From Pseudomonas asiatica (GTDB lineage Bacteria; Pseudomonadota; Gammaproteobacteria; Pseudomonadales; Pseudomonadaceae): a stretch of 64,000 nt of DNA. The stretch lies in assembly GCF_040214835.1 (NCBI RefSeq), contig NZ_CP157874.1, positions 4,220,001 through 4,284,000 of the forward strand. Reading direction: 5' to 3'. Below the pieces are notes generated by a model, which saw only the letters and a list, made by a program, of their open reading frames with translations, had not been told where the DNA came from and searched no databases. Numbering within the stretch: the stretch's first letter is position 1; each line of letters starts with the position of its first letter. The translations under genes and the position numbers were made by a program. Shown here in pieces: positions 41,018-49,832 of the stretch.

Positions 41018-43204
41018 ATGCGCCGTTTGCTGTTCTGTTTCCTGCTCACCCTCACCTCCCTCACGGTATTCGCCGCCGAACCGGCCAGGCCCAAGGTTGG
41101 CCTGGTACTGTCGGGGGGCGCGGCCCGTGGCCTGGCCCACATTGGTGTGCTCAAGGCCCTGGAGGAACAGGGCGTGCGCATCGACGCCATCGCCGGCACC
41201 AGTATGGGCGCGGTGGTCGGCGGCCTGTATGCCTCGGGCTACAGTGTCGAAGAGCTGGAAAAACTCGCCACCACCCTCGACTGGCAACAGGCGCTGTCCG
41301 ACGCCCCGCCGCGCAAGGACGTGCCGTTCCGGCGCAAGCAGGATGACCGCGACTTCCTGGTCAAGCAGAAGCTCAGCTTTCGCGACGACGGCAGCCTGGG
41401 CCTGCCGCTGGGGGTGATCCAGGGCCAGAACCTGGCGCTGCTGCTGGAAAGCAAGCTGGCACATACCGCCGACACCCGTGACTTCGACAAGCTGCCCATT
41501 CCCTTCCGCGCCGTGGCCACCGACATCGCCAGTGGCGAAAAGGTGGTGTTCCGCCGTGGCCACCTGCCCCAGGTGATCCGCGCCAGCATGTCGATACCGG
41601 CGGTGTTCGCCCCGGTCGAACTGGACGGCCGGCTGCTGGTGGACGGCGGCATGGTCGACAACATCCCGGTGGATGTCGCCCGCGAAATGGGTGTGGACCT
41701 GGCCATCGTGGTCGACATCGGCACCCCGCTGCGTGACCGCAAGCAGCTGGCCACGGTGGTCGATGTGCTCAACCAGTCGATCACCCTGATGACCCGGCGC
41801 AACTCGGAAGAACAACTGGCCAGCCTGCACCGCGACGACATCCTCATCCAGCCACCGCTGACCGCCTTTGGCGTCACCGATTTTGGCCGCGCCCGGGAAA
41901 TGATCGAGGCCGGCTACCGCGCCACCCGCCTGCTTGACCCGCGCCTTGCCGCCCTGCGCCAGCCCGAAGGTGACAGCAGCCTGGCCGTGGCCCGCTCGCC
42001 GCGCCAACGCACGCCGACGATCACCGCGATCAGGATCGAAAACGACTCCAAGGTCAGCGACGAGGTCATCCGCTCGTACATCCGCCAACCGATCGATGCG
42101 CCGCTGGAGCTAGGCCGCCTGCAGACCGACATGGGCACGCTGTACGGCCTGGACTACTTCGACCGGGTGCAGTACCGCGTGGTGCACAAGGGCGACGACA
42201 ACACCCTGGTGATCAACGCCCGCGGCCGACGCGGTGGCACCGACTACCTGCGCCTGGGCCTGAACCTGTCGGACGACCTGCGCGGCGACAGCGCCTTCAA
42301 CCTGGGCGCCAGCTACCGGGTCAACGGCATCAACAGCCTCGGCGCCGAATGGTTGACCCGTGGCCAGATCGGCGACCAGCAGGAGTTGTACAGCGAGTTC
42401 TATCAGCCGCTGGACGTGGGCTCGCGCTACTTCATCGCGCCGTACCTGGACTTCAGCTCGCAGAACATCGAAGCCACCCTGGACAACGACCCGGTGGCCG
42501 AGTACCGCCTGGAGCGTTACGGCTTTGGCCTTAACGTGGGGCGGCAGATCGGCACCAACGGCGAAGTGCGCCTGGGCGTGGGCAAGGCCTGGGGCGAGGC
42601 CGAGGTACGCATCGGCGACCAGGACCTGCCCAAGGTCAGTTTCAACGAAGGTTTCTACGAGCTGAAGTACTCGTTCGACACCCTCGACAACGTGTACTTC
42701 CCGCACAGCGGCGAGGATATCGGCCTGACCTTGCGCAAGTATGACCAGTCGCTGGATTCCGACCAGGATTACCGGCAGTGGATGTTCAACCTGGACAAGG
42801 CCCTCAGCAGCGGGCCGAACACCTTCGTGCTGGGCGGGCGCTACGGGCGCACGCTGGATGATACCGAAGTGGTGACCTCGAGCTTCGTGCTGGGTGGCGC
42901 GCGGGAGCTGTCAGGCTTCCGCCAGGACTCGGTGTCGGGGCAGAACGTGAGCCTGATGCGCATGGTCTACTACCGCCGCCTGACGCCACGGGCCTACGTG
43001 CCGCTGGACTTCCCGCTGTACATCGGCGGGTCGCTGGAGCGAGGGCGGGCGTGGAACAACGACAACGATTTCGACAGTGGCTACATCAATGCGGCGAGCA
43101 TCTTCCTGGGGCTGGAGACGCCGTTGGGGCCGTTGAACCTGAGCTACGGGGCCAACAGTGCGCATGAGCAGGCGGTGTACCTGAACCTTGGGCATACCTT
43201 CTAG
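41018..43204 (+). CDS. plpD: PlpD-type patatin-like phospholipase with Omp85-like barrel
   Basis: Type Vd autotransporter of 728 aa, the length of P. aeruginosa PlpD. A signal peptide (MRRLLFCFLLTLTSLTVFAA) supports ATG 41018. The patatin domain has the oxyanion GGAARG (33-38), nucleophile Ser62 in GTSMG and the catalytic Asp209 in DGGMVDN. After it come a POTRA domain (about 330-410) and a C-terminal beta-barrel ending in LNLGHTF with a terminal Phe. It is a surface-exposed or secreted lipase (phospholipase A1 activity in PlpD). Confidence 0.93.
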   Translation: MRRLLFCFLLTLTSLTVFAAEPARPKVGLVLSGGAARGLAHIGVLKALEEQGVRIDAIAGTSMGAVVGGLYASGYSVEELEKLATTLDWQQALSDAPPRKDVPFRRKQDDRDFLVKQKLSFRDDGSLGLPLGVIQGQNLALLLESKLAHTADTRDFDKLPIPFRAVATDIASGEKVVFRRGHLPQVIRASMSIPAVFAPVELDGRLLVDGGMVDNIPVDVAREMGVDLAIVVDIGTPLRDRKQLATVVDVLNQSITLMTRRNSEEQLASLHRDDILIQPPLTAFGVTDFGRAREMIEAGYRATRLLDPRLAALRQPEGDSSLAVARSPRQRTPTITAIRIENDSKVSDEVIRSYIRQPIDAPLELGRLQTDMGTLYGLDYFDRVQYRVVHKGDDNTLVINARGRRGGTDYLRLGLNLSDDLRGDSAFNLGASYRVNGINSLGAEWLTRGQIGDQQELYSEFYQPLDVGSRYFIAPYLDFSSQNIEATLDNDPVAEYRLERYGFGLNVGRQIGTNGEVRLGVGKAWGEAEVRIGDQDLPKVSFNEGFYELKYSFDTLDNVYFPHSGEDIGLTLRKYDQSLDSDQDYRQWMFNLDKALSSGPNTFVLGGRYGRTLDDTEVVTSSFVLGGARELSGFRQDSVSGQNVSLMRMVYYRRLTPRAYVPLDFPLYIGGSLERGRAWNNDNDFDSGYINAASIFLGLETPLGPLNLSYGANSAHEQAVYLNLGHTF

Positions 43205-43217
43205 GTGCCGGACACAT

Positions 43218-43305
43218 TGTGGGAGCGGCTTTAGCCGCGAACACCGGCGAAGCCGGTGCCATACACCGCGTTGCATTCTTCGCGGGTAAACCCGCTCCCA
43301 CAGGC
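43218..43305. repeat. Inverted REP pair after plpD
   Basis: TGTGGGAGCGGCTTTAGCCGCGAA at the left and TTCGCGGGTAAACCCGCTCCCACAGG (quoted in part) at the right, around a GGCGAAGCC palindrome. It lies between convergent plpD and the MarR gene. Confidence 0.85.
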
Positions 43306-43326
43306 CGCAAAGCGGCCCCAGGCCCC

Positions 43327-43764
43327 TCAGGATTTCTCCAGGTTGGCCAGGATCTTGGCATGCACCCGCATGCACACCTGCAGCTCCGCCTCGTCAACCC
43401 CGGTGAACAGCTCTACCCGCAGTTGATTGGCAATGGTCTCGATCTGGTCGATCAGCGGTTTGGCCGGCGGGCACAGCACAATCTTCTTCGCCCGCCGGTC
43501 TTCCAGCACCGCTTGCCGGCGTACCAGCCCCTGCGCCTCCAGGCTGTCGAGCAGGCGCGCCAGGGTCGGGCCTTCGACACCCACGCTCTGGGCCAGCTCA
43601 CGCTGGGTCGGGGCCTCTTCGAAACGGGCCAGGTGCAGCAACACCAGCCAGCGCGCCTGGGACAGGTTGAGCCCGGCCAGGCGGCGGTCCAGCTCGGCAC
43701 GCCAACCCCGGGACATCTGGGCCAGCTGCATGCCGAAGCGGTGTTGGTTGTCGGTCAGGGGCAT
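43327..43764 (-). CDS. MarR-family transcriptional regulator
   Basis: A 145-aa winged-helix protein from ATG 43764 (MPLTDNQHRFGMQLAQMSRG). The DNA-binding part has TQRELAQSVGVEGPTLARLL and the wing motif VRRQAVLEDRRAKKIVLCP (in part). It resembles SlyA-type regulators. An 11-base palindrome lies 21 bases before its start and may be its own operator. It lies downstream of recQ on the same strand with a 150-base gap. Confidence 0.88.
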   Translation of the reverse strand: MPLTDNQHRFGMQLAQMSRGWRAELDRRLAGLNLSQARWLVLLHLARFEEAPTQRELAQSVGVEGPTLARLLDSLEAQGLVRRQAVLEDRRAKKIVLCPPAKPLIDQIETIANQLRVELFTGVDEAELQVCMRVHAKILANLEKS

Positions 43765-43784
43765 AAGCAACTCATTGAACAGAT

Positions 43785-43795
43785 CTAATTATTAG
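43785..43795. promoter_or_regulatory. Small palindrome before the MarR gene
   Basis: CTAATTATTAG is a perfect 5+1+5 palindrome in an AT-rich patch, 21 bases upstream of the MarR start. It is a plausible autoregulatory operator, assigned by position and symmetry only. Confidence 0.4.
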
Positions 43796-43914
43796 GCAGC
43801 TAACCATGGCCCGTCCCACGAGGCAAGGCTCGGGCACCCTGGAATGTTCGATAATCGTCAAAAAACATGACAAAGGTCAGCAGATGGCAGTTCTGCCTTC
43901 GATCCTGTCGTCAC

Positions 43915-46062
43915 TTACAGCTCGAACTCGGCCGCCAGCGCAGCCCGCACGCAGTACAGCACGCCCTCCGGCACCCGCGCCCCGAACAGCGGCGCAATCG
44001 CCGATACCGGTGGCAGCTCGCCCTCGCCATCGAGGAAGGCATCCTGCACTTCCATCAACAGGTCTTCCGGCAGGTCCAGGGCCTGTTCCAGGCTCAGTTC
44101 CTGGCGGCCCAGCGCCTCGGCCAGCAGGCTGTAGACGTTCTTCTCGCTGCAGTTGAGCTGCCCGGCGATCTGCGCCGGGGTCATGCCGGCACGGGCCAGG
44201 CTGACCAGTTCGTGGCGCAGGTCGAGTACCACTTTCGGCGCTTCGTCGGTGCCACCGCTGTTGTTCAGCACCTCGAGGAAGGCCTGGCCATAACGCTCCA
44301 GCTTGCGCGCACCCACGCCGCTGACCTGGGCCATGTCGCTGAGGCTGACCGGCTGGCTGCGCAGCATCTCCAGCAGCGTCGAGTCGGGGAAGATGACGTA
44401 GGGCGGCACGCTGTGCTCCTCGGCCAGCTTGCGCCGCAGGGTACGCAGCGCTTCCCACAGTTCGCGCTCTTCGGCACGCACCAGCTGGCTGGCCGGGCTG
44501 CCGCCACTGGACGACGAAGTTCTGGCGGTGGTCTGCGGCTTGAGGTCACGGCGCAGCTGCAAGGTCACTTCGCCACGCAGCAGCGGCCGGCAGCTGTCGG
44601 ACAGGCGCAGGCCGCCGTAGCCTTCCAGGTCGATGTCGACCAGGCCGCGCGCCACTAGCTGACGGAACAGCGAACGCCACTCGACTTCGGCCAGCCCCTT
44701 GCCGACGCCAAACACCGAGAGCTTCTCGTGGCCGAAATTGCGCACCTTCTCGGTGTCCTTGCCCAGCAGCACATCGACCAGGTGACCGACGCCATAGCGC
44801 TGGCCGGTGCGGAACACTGCCGACAGCGCCTGACGGGCCGGCTCGGTGGCGTCCCAGGTCTGCACCTGGTCGACACAGTTGTCACAGTGCCCGCACGGTT
44901 GCTCGAGGGTTTCGTCGAAATAGGCCAGCAGCGACTGGCGGCGGCAGCGGGTTTCTTCGCACAGGGCCAGCATGGCGTCGAGCTTGTGCTGCTCGATGCG
45001 CTTGTGGCGCTCGTCACCTTCGGAGTTCTGCAGCATCTGCTTGAGCATCACCATGTCCTGCAGCCCGTAGGCCATCCAGGCATCGGACGGCAGCCCGTCA
45101 CGGCCGGCACGGCCGGTCTCCTGGTAGTACGCCTCGAGCGACTTGGGCAGGTCAAGGTGGGCGACAAAGCGCACGTTGGGCTTGTCGATACCCATGCCGA
45201 AGGCGATGGTGGCGACCATGATCAGCCCTTCCTCGTTGAGGAAGCGGTGCTGGTTGGCTGCACGCGTCTCGGCAGCCAGGCCGGCGTGATACGGCAGCGC
45301 GGGGAAGCCCTGGTCACAGAGGAATGCGGCGGTTTCGTCGACTTTCTTGCGCGACAGGCAATAGACGATACCGGCGTTGCCGCGGCGCTCGCCGAGGAAC
45401 GCCATCAGCTGCTTGCGCGGCGCCTCCTTGGGCACGATGCGGTAGAAGATGTTGGGCCGGTCGAAACTCGACAGGAAGCGCTCGGCGCCTTGCAGGTGCA
45501 GGCGCTGGACGATCTCCTCGCGGGTGCGCATGTCGGCGGTGGCGGTCAGCGCGATGCGCGGCACATGCGGGAACAGCTCGGCCAGCTGGCCCAGTTGCAG
45601 GTATTCGGGGCGGAAATCGTGGCCCCATTGCGACACGCAGTGGGCCTCGTCGATGGCGAACAGCGAGATATCCAGGTCGCGCAGGAAGTCGAGCATGCGC
45701 GGCTGCACCAGGCGCTCGGGCGCCAGGTACAGCATCTTCACTTCGCCACGGCGCAGGCGCCCGGCCAGGTCACGCTGCTGCTCCGGGGTCAGCGTGGAGT
45801 TCAGCGCAGCGGCCGGCACACCCAGTTCATCGAGCGTGGCGACCTGGTCGTCCATCAGCGCGATCAGAGGCGAGACCACCACCGTCAGGCCCGGGCGCAG
45901 CAGCCCCGGCACCTGGAAACACAACGACTTGCCGCCGCCGGTGGGCATCAGCACCAGGGCATCGCCGCCATTGGCCACGCAGTCGATGATCGCTGCCTGG
46001 CGCCCGCGGAAACTGTCGTAGCCGAAGACGTCCTTGAGAACGCGCTGAGCCTGTTCGAGCAT
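43915..46062 (-). CDS. recQ: ATP-dependent DNA helicase RecQ
   Basis: 3'-5' DNA helicase of 715 aa from ATG 46062 ([18 protein letters not shown]), with GGAG 7 bases upstream. Motifs include Walker A PTGGGKS (40-46), [17 protein letters not shown] (in part), [10 protein letters not shown], the zinc-binding cysteines C-x16-C-x2-C-x2-C (in TRCRRQSLL...PCGHCDNC), a winged helix and an HRDC domain. There is also an extra C-terminal helix-turn-helix-like tail, as in Pseudomonas RecQ. It acts in recombination and replication-fork repair. It is divergent from yecA. Confidence 0.95.
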   Translation of the reverse strand: MLEQAQRVLKDVFGYDSFRGRQAAIIDCVANGGDALVLMPTGGGKSLCFQVPGLLRPGLTVVVSPLIALMDDQVATLDELGVPAAALNSTLTPEQQRDLAGRLRRGEVKMLYLAPERLVQPRMLDFLRDLDISLFAIDEAHCVSQWGHDFRPEYLQLGQLAELFPHVPRIALTATADMRTREEIVQRLHLQGAERFLSSFDRPNIFYRIVPKEAPRKQLMAFLGERRGNAGIVYCLSRKKVDETAAFLCDQGFPALPYHAGLAAETRAANQHRFLNEEGLIMVATIAFGMGIDKPNVRFVAHLDLPKSLEAYYQETGRAGRDGLPSDAWMAYGLQDMVMLKQMLQNSEGDERHKRIEQHKLDAMLALCEETRCRRQSLLAYFDETLEQPCGHCDNCVDQVQTWDATEPARQALSAVFRTGQRYGVGHLVDVLLGKDTEKVRNFGHEKLSVFGVGKGLAEVEWRSLFRQLVARGLVDIDLEGYGGLRLSDSCRPLLRGEVTLQLRRDLKPQTTARTSSSSGGSPASQLVRAEERELWEALRTLRRKLAEEHSVPPYVIFPDSTLLEMLRSQPVSLSDMAQVSGVGARKLERYGQAFLEVLNNSGGTDEAPKVVLDLRHELVSLARAGMTPAQIAGQLNCSEKNVYSLLAEALGRQELSLEQALDLPEDLLMEVQDAFLDGEGELPPVSAIAPLFGARVPEGVLYCVRAALAAEFEL

Positions 46063-46308
46063 GTGCAACTCCACAAATCGCCGTACCATCCCGGATACAG
46101 GCTGGACGAAAAACCCGCCCCGCACACGCCAAATGCGTAAGCGGTTTTTGCCAGGTAGCCGGCAAACCCTGCCCCTGGATGAAAAATCGCGGAGTATACC
46201 GCAGCACCGCCCCGCGCAGGGCACCACGGCGATAGACGTTCCCTTTACCCCGCCGCCGTCGCAAGGTGCTAGAATTCGTTATCGTTTATTCCCCAAGGTA
46301 GCCCTGTA

Positions 46309-46896
46309 ATGTCCTTCGCCGAGCAACTGACCCGCCTGCAAGCCTTCCTCGACGCCGACGAGCTGCACGAGGAAGCGCTGGACTATGTCGCCGCCCACGG
46401 CTACCTCACCGCCCTCTCGATCAATGCCGAGGAAGTGCCCGAGCGCGAGTGGATCGACGCCCTGTTCGCTGAAGAGCCGCACTACGCCAGCGATGCTCAG
46501 CGTACCGAGATCGAGGCCACCCTGGTGGCGCTGAAAGCGCACATCGCCCGCCAGCTGGCCAGCGACGACGAGTTCGAGCTGCCATGCGACCTCGACCTGA
46601 CCGACGAGCCGGACGATTCCGACCTGCGCGGCTGGTGCATCGGCTTCATGGAAGGCGTATTCCTGCGTGAAGAGGCCTGGTTCGAGAACGCCGAGGAAGA
46701 AGTCAGCGAGATGCTGCTGCCGATCATGGTCGGCTCGGGCCTGTTCGACGAGCAGCCGGAGTTCGCCGACATCGCCAGCAACGCCAACCTGCAGGACGAC
46801 ATGATCGTACAGATCCCCGAAGCGCTGACGGCGCTGTTCCTGCTGCTGCATGCCCCTGACGAAAAGCCGGCGCTGCTCAAGCCACGCCACCACTAA
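46309..46896 (+). CDS. YecA/UPF0149 family protein
   Basis: A 195-aa acidic protein, start MSFAEQLTRLQAFLDADE. The UPF0149 signature is around GWCIGFMEGVFLREEAW (about 104-120). It lacks the C-terminal zinc-binding SEC-C motif found in some YecA proteins. It is cytosolic; function is not established. It is followed 7 bases later by a ybaN-like gene and divergent from recQ. Confidence 0.85.
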   Translation: MSFAEQLTRLQAFLDADELHEEALDYVAAHGYLTALSINAEEVPEREWIDALFAEEPHYASDAQRTEIEATLVALKAHIARQLASDDEFELPCDLDLTDEPDDSDLRGWCIGFMEGVFLREEAWFENAEEEVSEMLLPIMVGSGLFDEQPEFADIASNANLQDDMIVQIPEALTALFLLLHAPDEKPALLKPRHH

Positions 46897-46903
46897 GTCG
46901 CCT

Positions 46904-47269
46904 GTGCGCTACCTGCTGCTGGCCACCGGCTGGCTCAGCGTCGCGTTGGGGGTGTTGGGGATATTCCTGCCGGTATTGCCCACCACCCCGTTCCTGCTAT
47001 TGGCGGCCGCCTGCTTTGCCCGCAGCTCGCCGCGCTTTCACCACTGGCTGGTCCATCACCCCAAGCTCGGGCCATGGATCCGTGACTACCTCAGTGGTGA
47101 GGGCATCCCCCTCAAGGGCAAGGTCTACGCCATCGGCCTGATGTGGGCCAGCATCGGCCTGTCGTGCTATCTGGTGCCCCTGTTCTGGGCGCGCACCTTC
47201 ATGTTGACCAGCGCCGTACTGGTAAGCCTGTACATCCTCAGCCAGAAAACTTTGCACAAGCCAAAGTGA
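46904..47269 (+). CDS. YbaN-like (DUF454) inner membrane protein
   Basis: A 121-aa protein starting with GTG at 46904 (VRYLLLATGWLSVALGVLG). It has an N-terminal membrane segment, the family motif FLPVLPTTPFLLLAAACFAR (in part), HHPKLGPWIRDY, and two C-terminal membrane segments. There is no clear ribosome site, and the start lies 7 bases after the yecA stop, so translation is probably coupled. Function is unknown. Confidence 0.87.
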   Translation: MRYLLLATGWLSVALGVLGIFLPVLPTTPFLLLAAACFARSSPRFHHWLVHHPKLGPWIRDYLSGEGIPLKGKVYAIGLMWASIGLSCYLVPLFWARTFMLTSAVLVSLYILSQKTLHKPK

Positions 47270-47581
47270 CAATATTCTGTCGCCAAATATCAATTTCGCC
47301 TAACGATTATTCTCCTTATCCGAAATGATTCTGGAACTCTGCCAAACCCCCGTATTAATTGGCTTTCATGGACTTTTCCGCTGCCATTCCCCTGGGTCCT
47401 CCTGCGGGCCTATTAGACAATTTATATATTATATGGCAATTTGATATGAAGAAATCTTCTTATCTATCGCGTTGAATGTACTTAGCTGTGTTATTAAAAA
47501 CCTGCAACACTATATGCAATAACTTTATCGTCATTTTTTTGGCGAGCAGCAGGATAAATTCCAGGATCAGGGAGATGTACC
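47270..47581 (+). promoter_or_regulatory. AT-rich upstream region of the LapE/AggA-like gene
   Basis: This 312-base gap is much richer in A+T than the window average, most strongly at 47411-47545 (runs such as TTTATATATTATATGG). An inverted repeat GACA-ATATTC-TGTC lies at 47268-47281 at its left end. A clear ribosome site CAGGGAGATG precedes the start at 47582. It looks like a regulated promoter region open to AT-preferring nucleoid proteins (MvaT/TurA type). No gene is visible. Confidence 0.55.
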
Positions 47582-48940
47582 ATGCGCGTTTTGAACCCCA
47601 TCACCAGTGCATTACTGTTGGCCCTGGCGAGTGCCAACGTACAGGCGATGTCGATCACCGAGGCTGTCCAGAGCGCCGTGGACTACCACCCGCAGGTCAG
47701 CTCCAACCGCAACAGCAAGCTGTCGGCCGATGAAGATGTGAAGTTCGCGCGTGGTGGCTACTACCCTTCCGTGGATCTGGTCGCCGGCTATGGCCGCCAG
47801 CGTTCGGACAACACCACGACGCGTGCCGAGGGCAACCACAACAAGGAAACCCTCAACTACACCCAGTCCGAACTGCGCCTGCGGCAAATGATCTTCGACG
47901 GCTTCAACACCTCGAATGAAGTGGGCCGCACCGAAGCAGTCTCCACCTCCCGCGCCTACTACACCCAGGCCGTTGCCCAGGATGTCGCCCTGCGTGCAGT
48001 CGAGGTGTACCTGGAAGTGCTCAAGCGCCGTGAACTGGTGACCCTGGCCAGGAACAACCTGCAAGCCCACCTGCGAGTCAACGACCAGATCGGCCTGCGC
48101 AACGAGCGCGGCGTCGGCAGCACCGCCGACCTTGACCAGTCCCGCGCACGTCGCGCCCTGGCGGAAAACAACCTGGACACCGCCGAAGTCGACCTGGCCG
48201 ATGCCGAGGCCAACTTCTTCAGCGTCGTCGGCCGCATGCCGGACGAGCTGGAAAGCCCGCAAACCATCAAGGGTGAGGTGCCTGGCACCCTCGACGAAGC
48301 CCGCGACGGCATGCGCCAGAACAACCCGTACATCAAGTCTGCCCAGGCTGACGTGAATGCTGCCGAGCAGCAATACGAAGTGGCCAAGTCGACCTTCTAC
48401 CCTCGCTTCGACGCCATTCTGGCCACCGGTGCCAACAACAACACCGGCGGCGAGAAAGGCCACAACAACAACGACTGGCAAGCTGGCGTGGAGATGAACT
48501 ACAACCTGTTCCGCGGTGGCAGCGACAAGGCTCGCCTGCAGTCCGACGCGCACAAGATCAACCAGGCCCTGGACATCCGCAACAACGCCCTGCGTGAGCT
48601 GACCGAAAATCTGAGCCTGGCGTGGAACGCCATGAACAACGCCAGCAAGCAGCTGCCGACTGCGCGTGAATACGCCGAGACCACCAAGCGCGTGCGTGCT
48701 GCCTACCAGGACCAGTTCGGCCTGGGCCAACGTACCCTGCTCGACGTGCTCGACAGTGAAAACGAGCTGTACAACGCCGACCGCCGCTACACCGAGGTGC
48801 GTTATACCGAGGAGTTCTCGCGCTACCGCGTGCTGGCGACCATGGGCGAGCTGCTGAGCAAGCAGCGTATTTCGCTGCCGCCGGAAGCGCTGGCTACCAC
48901 CGAAGTACGCACCGAGGCGCGTTTGCCTGATATGCGTTGA
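47582..48940 (+). CDS. lapE: TolC-family outer membrane protein, LapE/AggA-like
   Basis: A 452-aa outer membrane efflux protein with a signal peptide (MRVLNPITSALLLALASANVQA, in part). It shows the two-fold TolC repeat of coiled-coil hairpins (for example ELRLRQMIFDGFNTSNEVGR and YNLFRGGSDKARLQSDAHKI). TolC proteins form the exit duct of type I secretion. In P. putida a protein of this type at a similar locus is known as the agglutination protein AggA / LapE, exporting the adhesin LapA; the symbol is given on that recollection. No inner-membrane partner genes are adjacent. Confidence 0.8.
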   Translation: MRVLNPITSALLLALASANVQAMSITEAVQSAVDYHPQVSSNRNSKLSADEDVKFARGGYYPSVDLVAGYGRQRSDNTTTRAEGNHNKETLNYTQSELRLRQMIFDGFNTSNEVGRTEAVSTSRAYYTQAVAQDVALRAVEVYLEVLKRRELVTLARNNLQAHLRVNDQIGLRNERGVGSTADLDQSRARRALAENNLDTAEVDLADAEANFFSVVGRMPDELESPQTIKGEVPGTLDEARDGMRQNNPYIKSAQADVNAAEQQYEVAKSTFYPRFDAILATGANNNTGGEKGHNNNDWQAGVEMNYNLFRGGSDKARLQSDAHKINQALDIRNNALRELTENLSLAWNAMNNASKQLPTAREYAETTKRVRAAYQDQFGLGQRTLLDVLDSENELYNADRRYTEVRYTEEFSRYRVLATMGELLSKQRISLPPEALATTEVRTEARLPDMR

Positions 48941-48957
48941 TCGGGTTCGAGATAGCC

Positions 48958-49064
48958 GGGGCCGCTTTGCGGCCCATTCGCAGCACAAGGCTGCTCCTAC
49001 AGGAAAGCGCGCAACATCTGTAGGAGCAGCCTTGTGCTGCGAATGGGCTGCAAAGCAGCCCCCT
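48958..49064. repeat. Family B variant inverted repeat pair (GCAGCACAAGGCTGCTCC)
   Basis: Same layout as the other family B pairs, but the arm reads CGCAGCACAAGGCTGCTCCTACA instead of CGCGACACAAGGCCGCTCC. The paired changes keep both arms complementary. It lies between the convergent lapE-like and DTW genes. Confidence 0.82.
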
Positions 49065-49068
49065 GCCC

Positions 49069-49668
49069 TCACTCGCTACCATGGTTACGCTGGAACGTCT
49101 CCAAACCCATGGCCCTGATCTGCCCCTCGATCAACGCCTCGAACGGTGCCAGCAGCGCATCGAAACAGGCAGGCTGCTCCAATGCGTTCAGCGCTCCCAC
49201 CACCGCCTCGATAGTCGATAACGCCCCCGCCTCCGGCGCCTTGCGCAAGCGGTAGCGTGAAGGCGCGACAGCCCCCAGCGTCACCCGCGGCAACGCCTCC
49301 AGCAACGGGTTCAGGTACAACAGCTTGCGCGCCTTGCGCCAGGTGCCGTCGGGCACGATCAACAGCAAGGGTTGGTCGTCCGTCTCGCCATAGGCCACCA
49401 ATTCCTGGGCGTCGTCACCCGGGAACAGCAGGGCTGGCCGGTAACCGGGGGTCGCCAGCAATTCATTCAGGTCATCGAATACCTCGCCTACCCGCAACTC
49501 GGCATTGTTCAGGCCAAGGGCGGCCAGGCGTGCGGTATTCAGGGCGTGGGCGGTTTCACTGGGGTGCTGCAGCAGGATGACGCGGGTGCGGCTGTCGAGT
49601 GCGGGGATCAGTGGGCAGAGGCAATGGTCGAGCGGGCGCTGGCAGCGCTCGCAGCGGGGTCTGGGCAT
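49069..49668 (-). CDS. DTW-domain tRNA-uridine aminocarboxypropyltransferase family protein
   Basis: A 199-aa protein from ATG 49668, with AAGGAGAA upstream. It has an N-terminal zinc-type cysteine cluster CERCQRPLDHCLCP and the DTW region LLIVPDGTWRKARKLLYL (in part). The E. coli homologue TapT (YfiP) makes acp3U47 in tRNA, and the same activity is inferred. Repeat pairs flank it on both sides. Confidence 0.87.
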   Translation of the reverse strand: MPRPRCERCQRPLDHCLCPLIPALDSRTRVILLQHPSETAHALNTARLAALGLNNAELRVGEVFDDLNELLATPGYRPALLFPGDDAQELVAYGETDDQPLLLIVPDGTWRKARKLLYLNPLLEALPRVTLGAVAPSRYRLRKAPEAGALSTIEAVVGALNALEQPACFDALLAPFEALIEGQIRAMGLETFQRNHGSE

Positions 49669-49707
49669 GGGGTTCTCCTTGGCGGGAACAGTTTGCCACA
49701 GAACCGG

Positions 49708-49824
49708 GGCCCGCTTTGCGGGCCATTCGCCGGCAAGCCAGCTCCCACAGGTATTGCACAAGGCCCAGGCCTGTGGTGATCCTGTAGGAGCTGGCTTGCC
49801 GGCGAAAGGGCCGCAAGGCGGCCC
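49708..49824. repeat. Inverted repeat pair, GCCGGCAAGCCAGCTCC variant
   Basis: The arms read GGCCATTCGCCGGCAAGCCAGCTCCCACAGG (quoted in part) and the complement. They combine features of both repeat families. The pair lies between the DTW gene start and the receptor gene stop on the same strand. Confidence 0.8.
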
Positions 49825-49832
49825 CGGCAATC

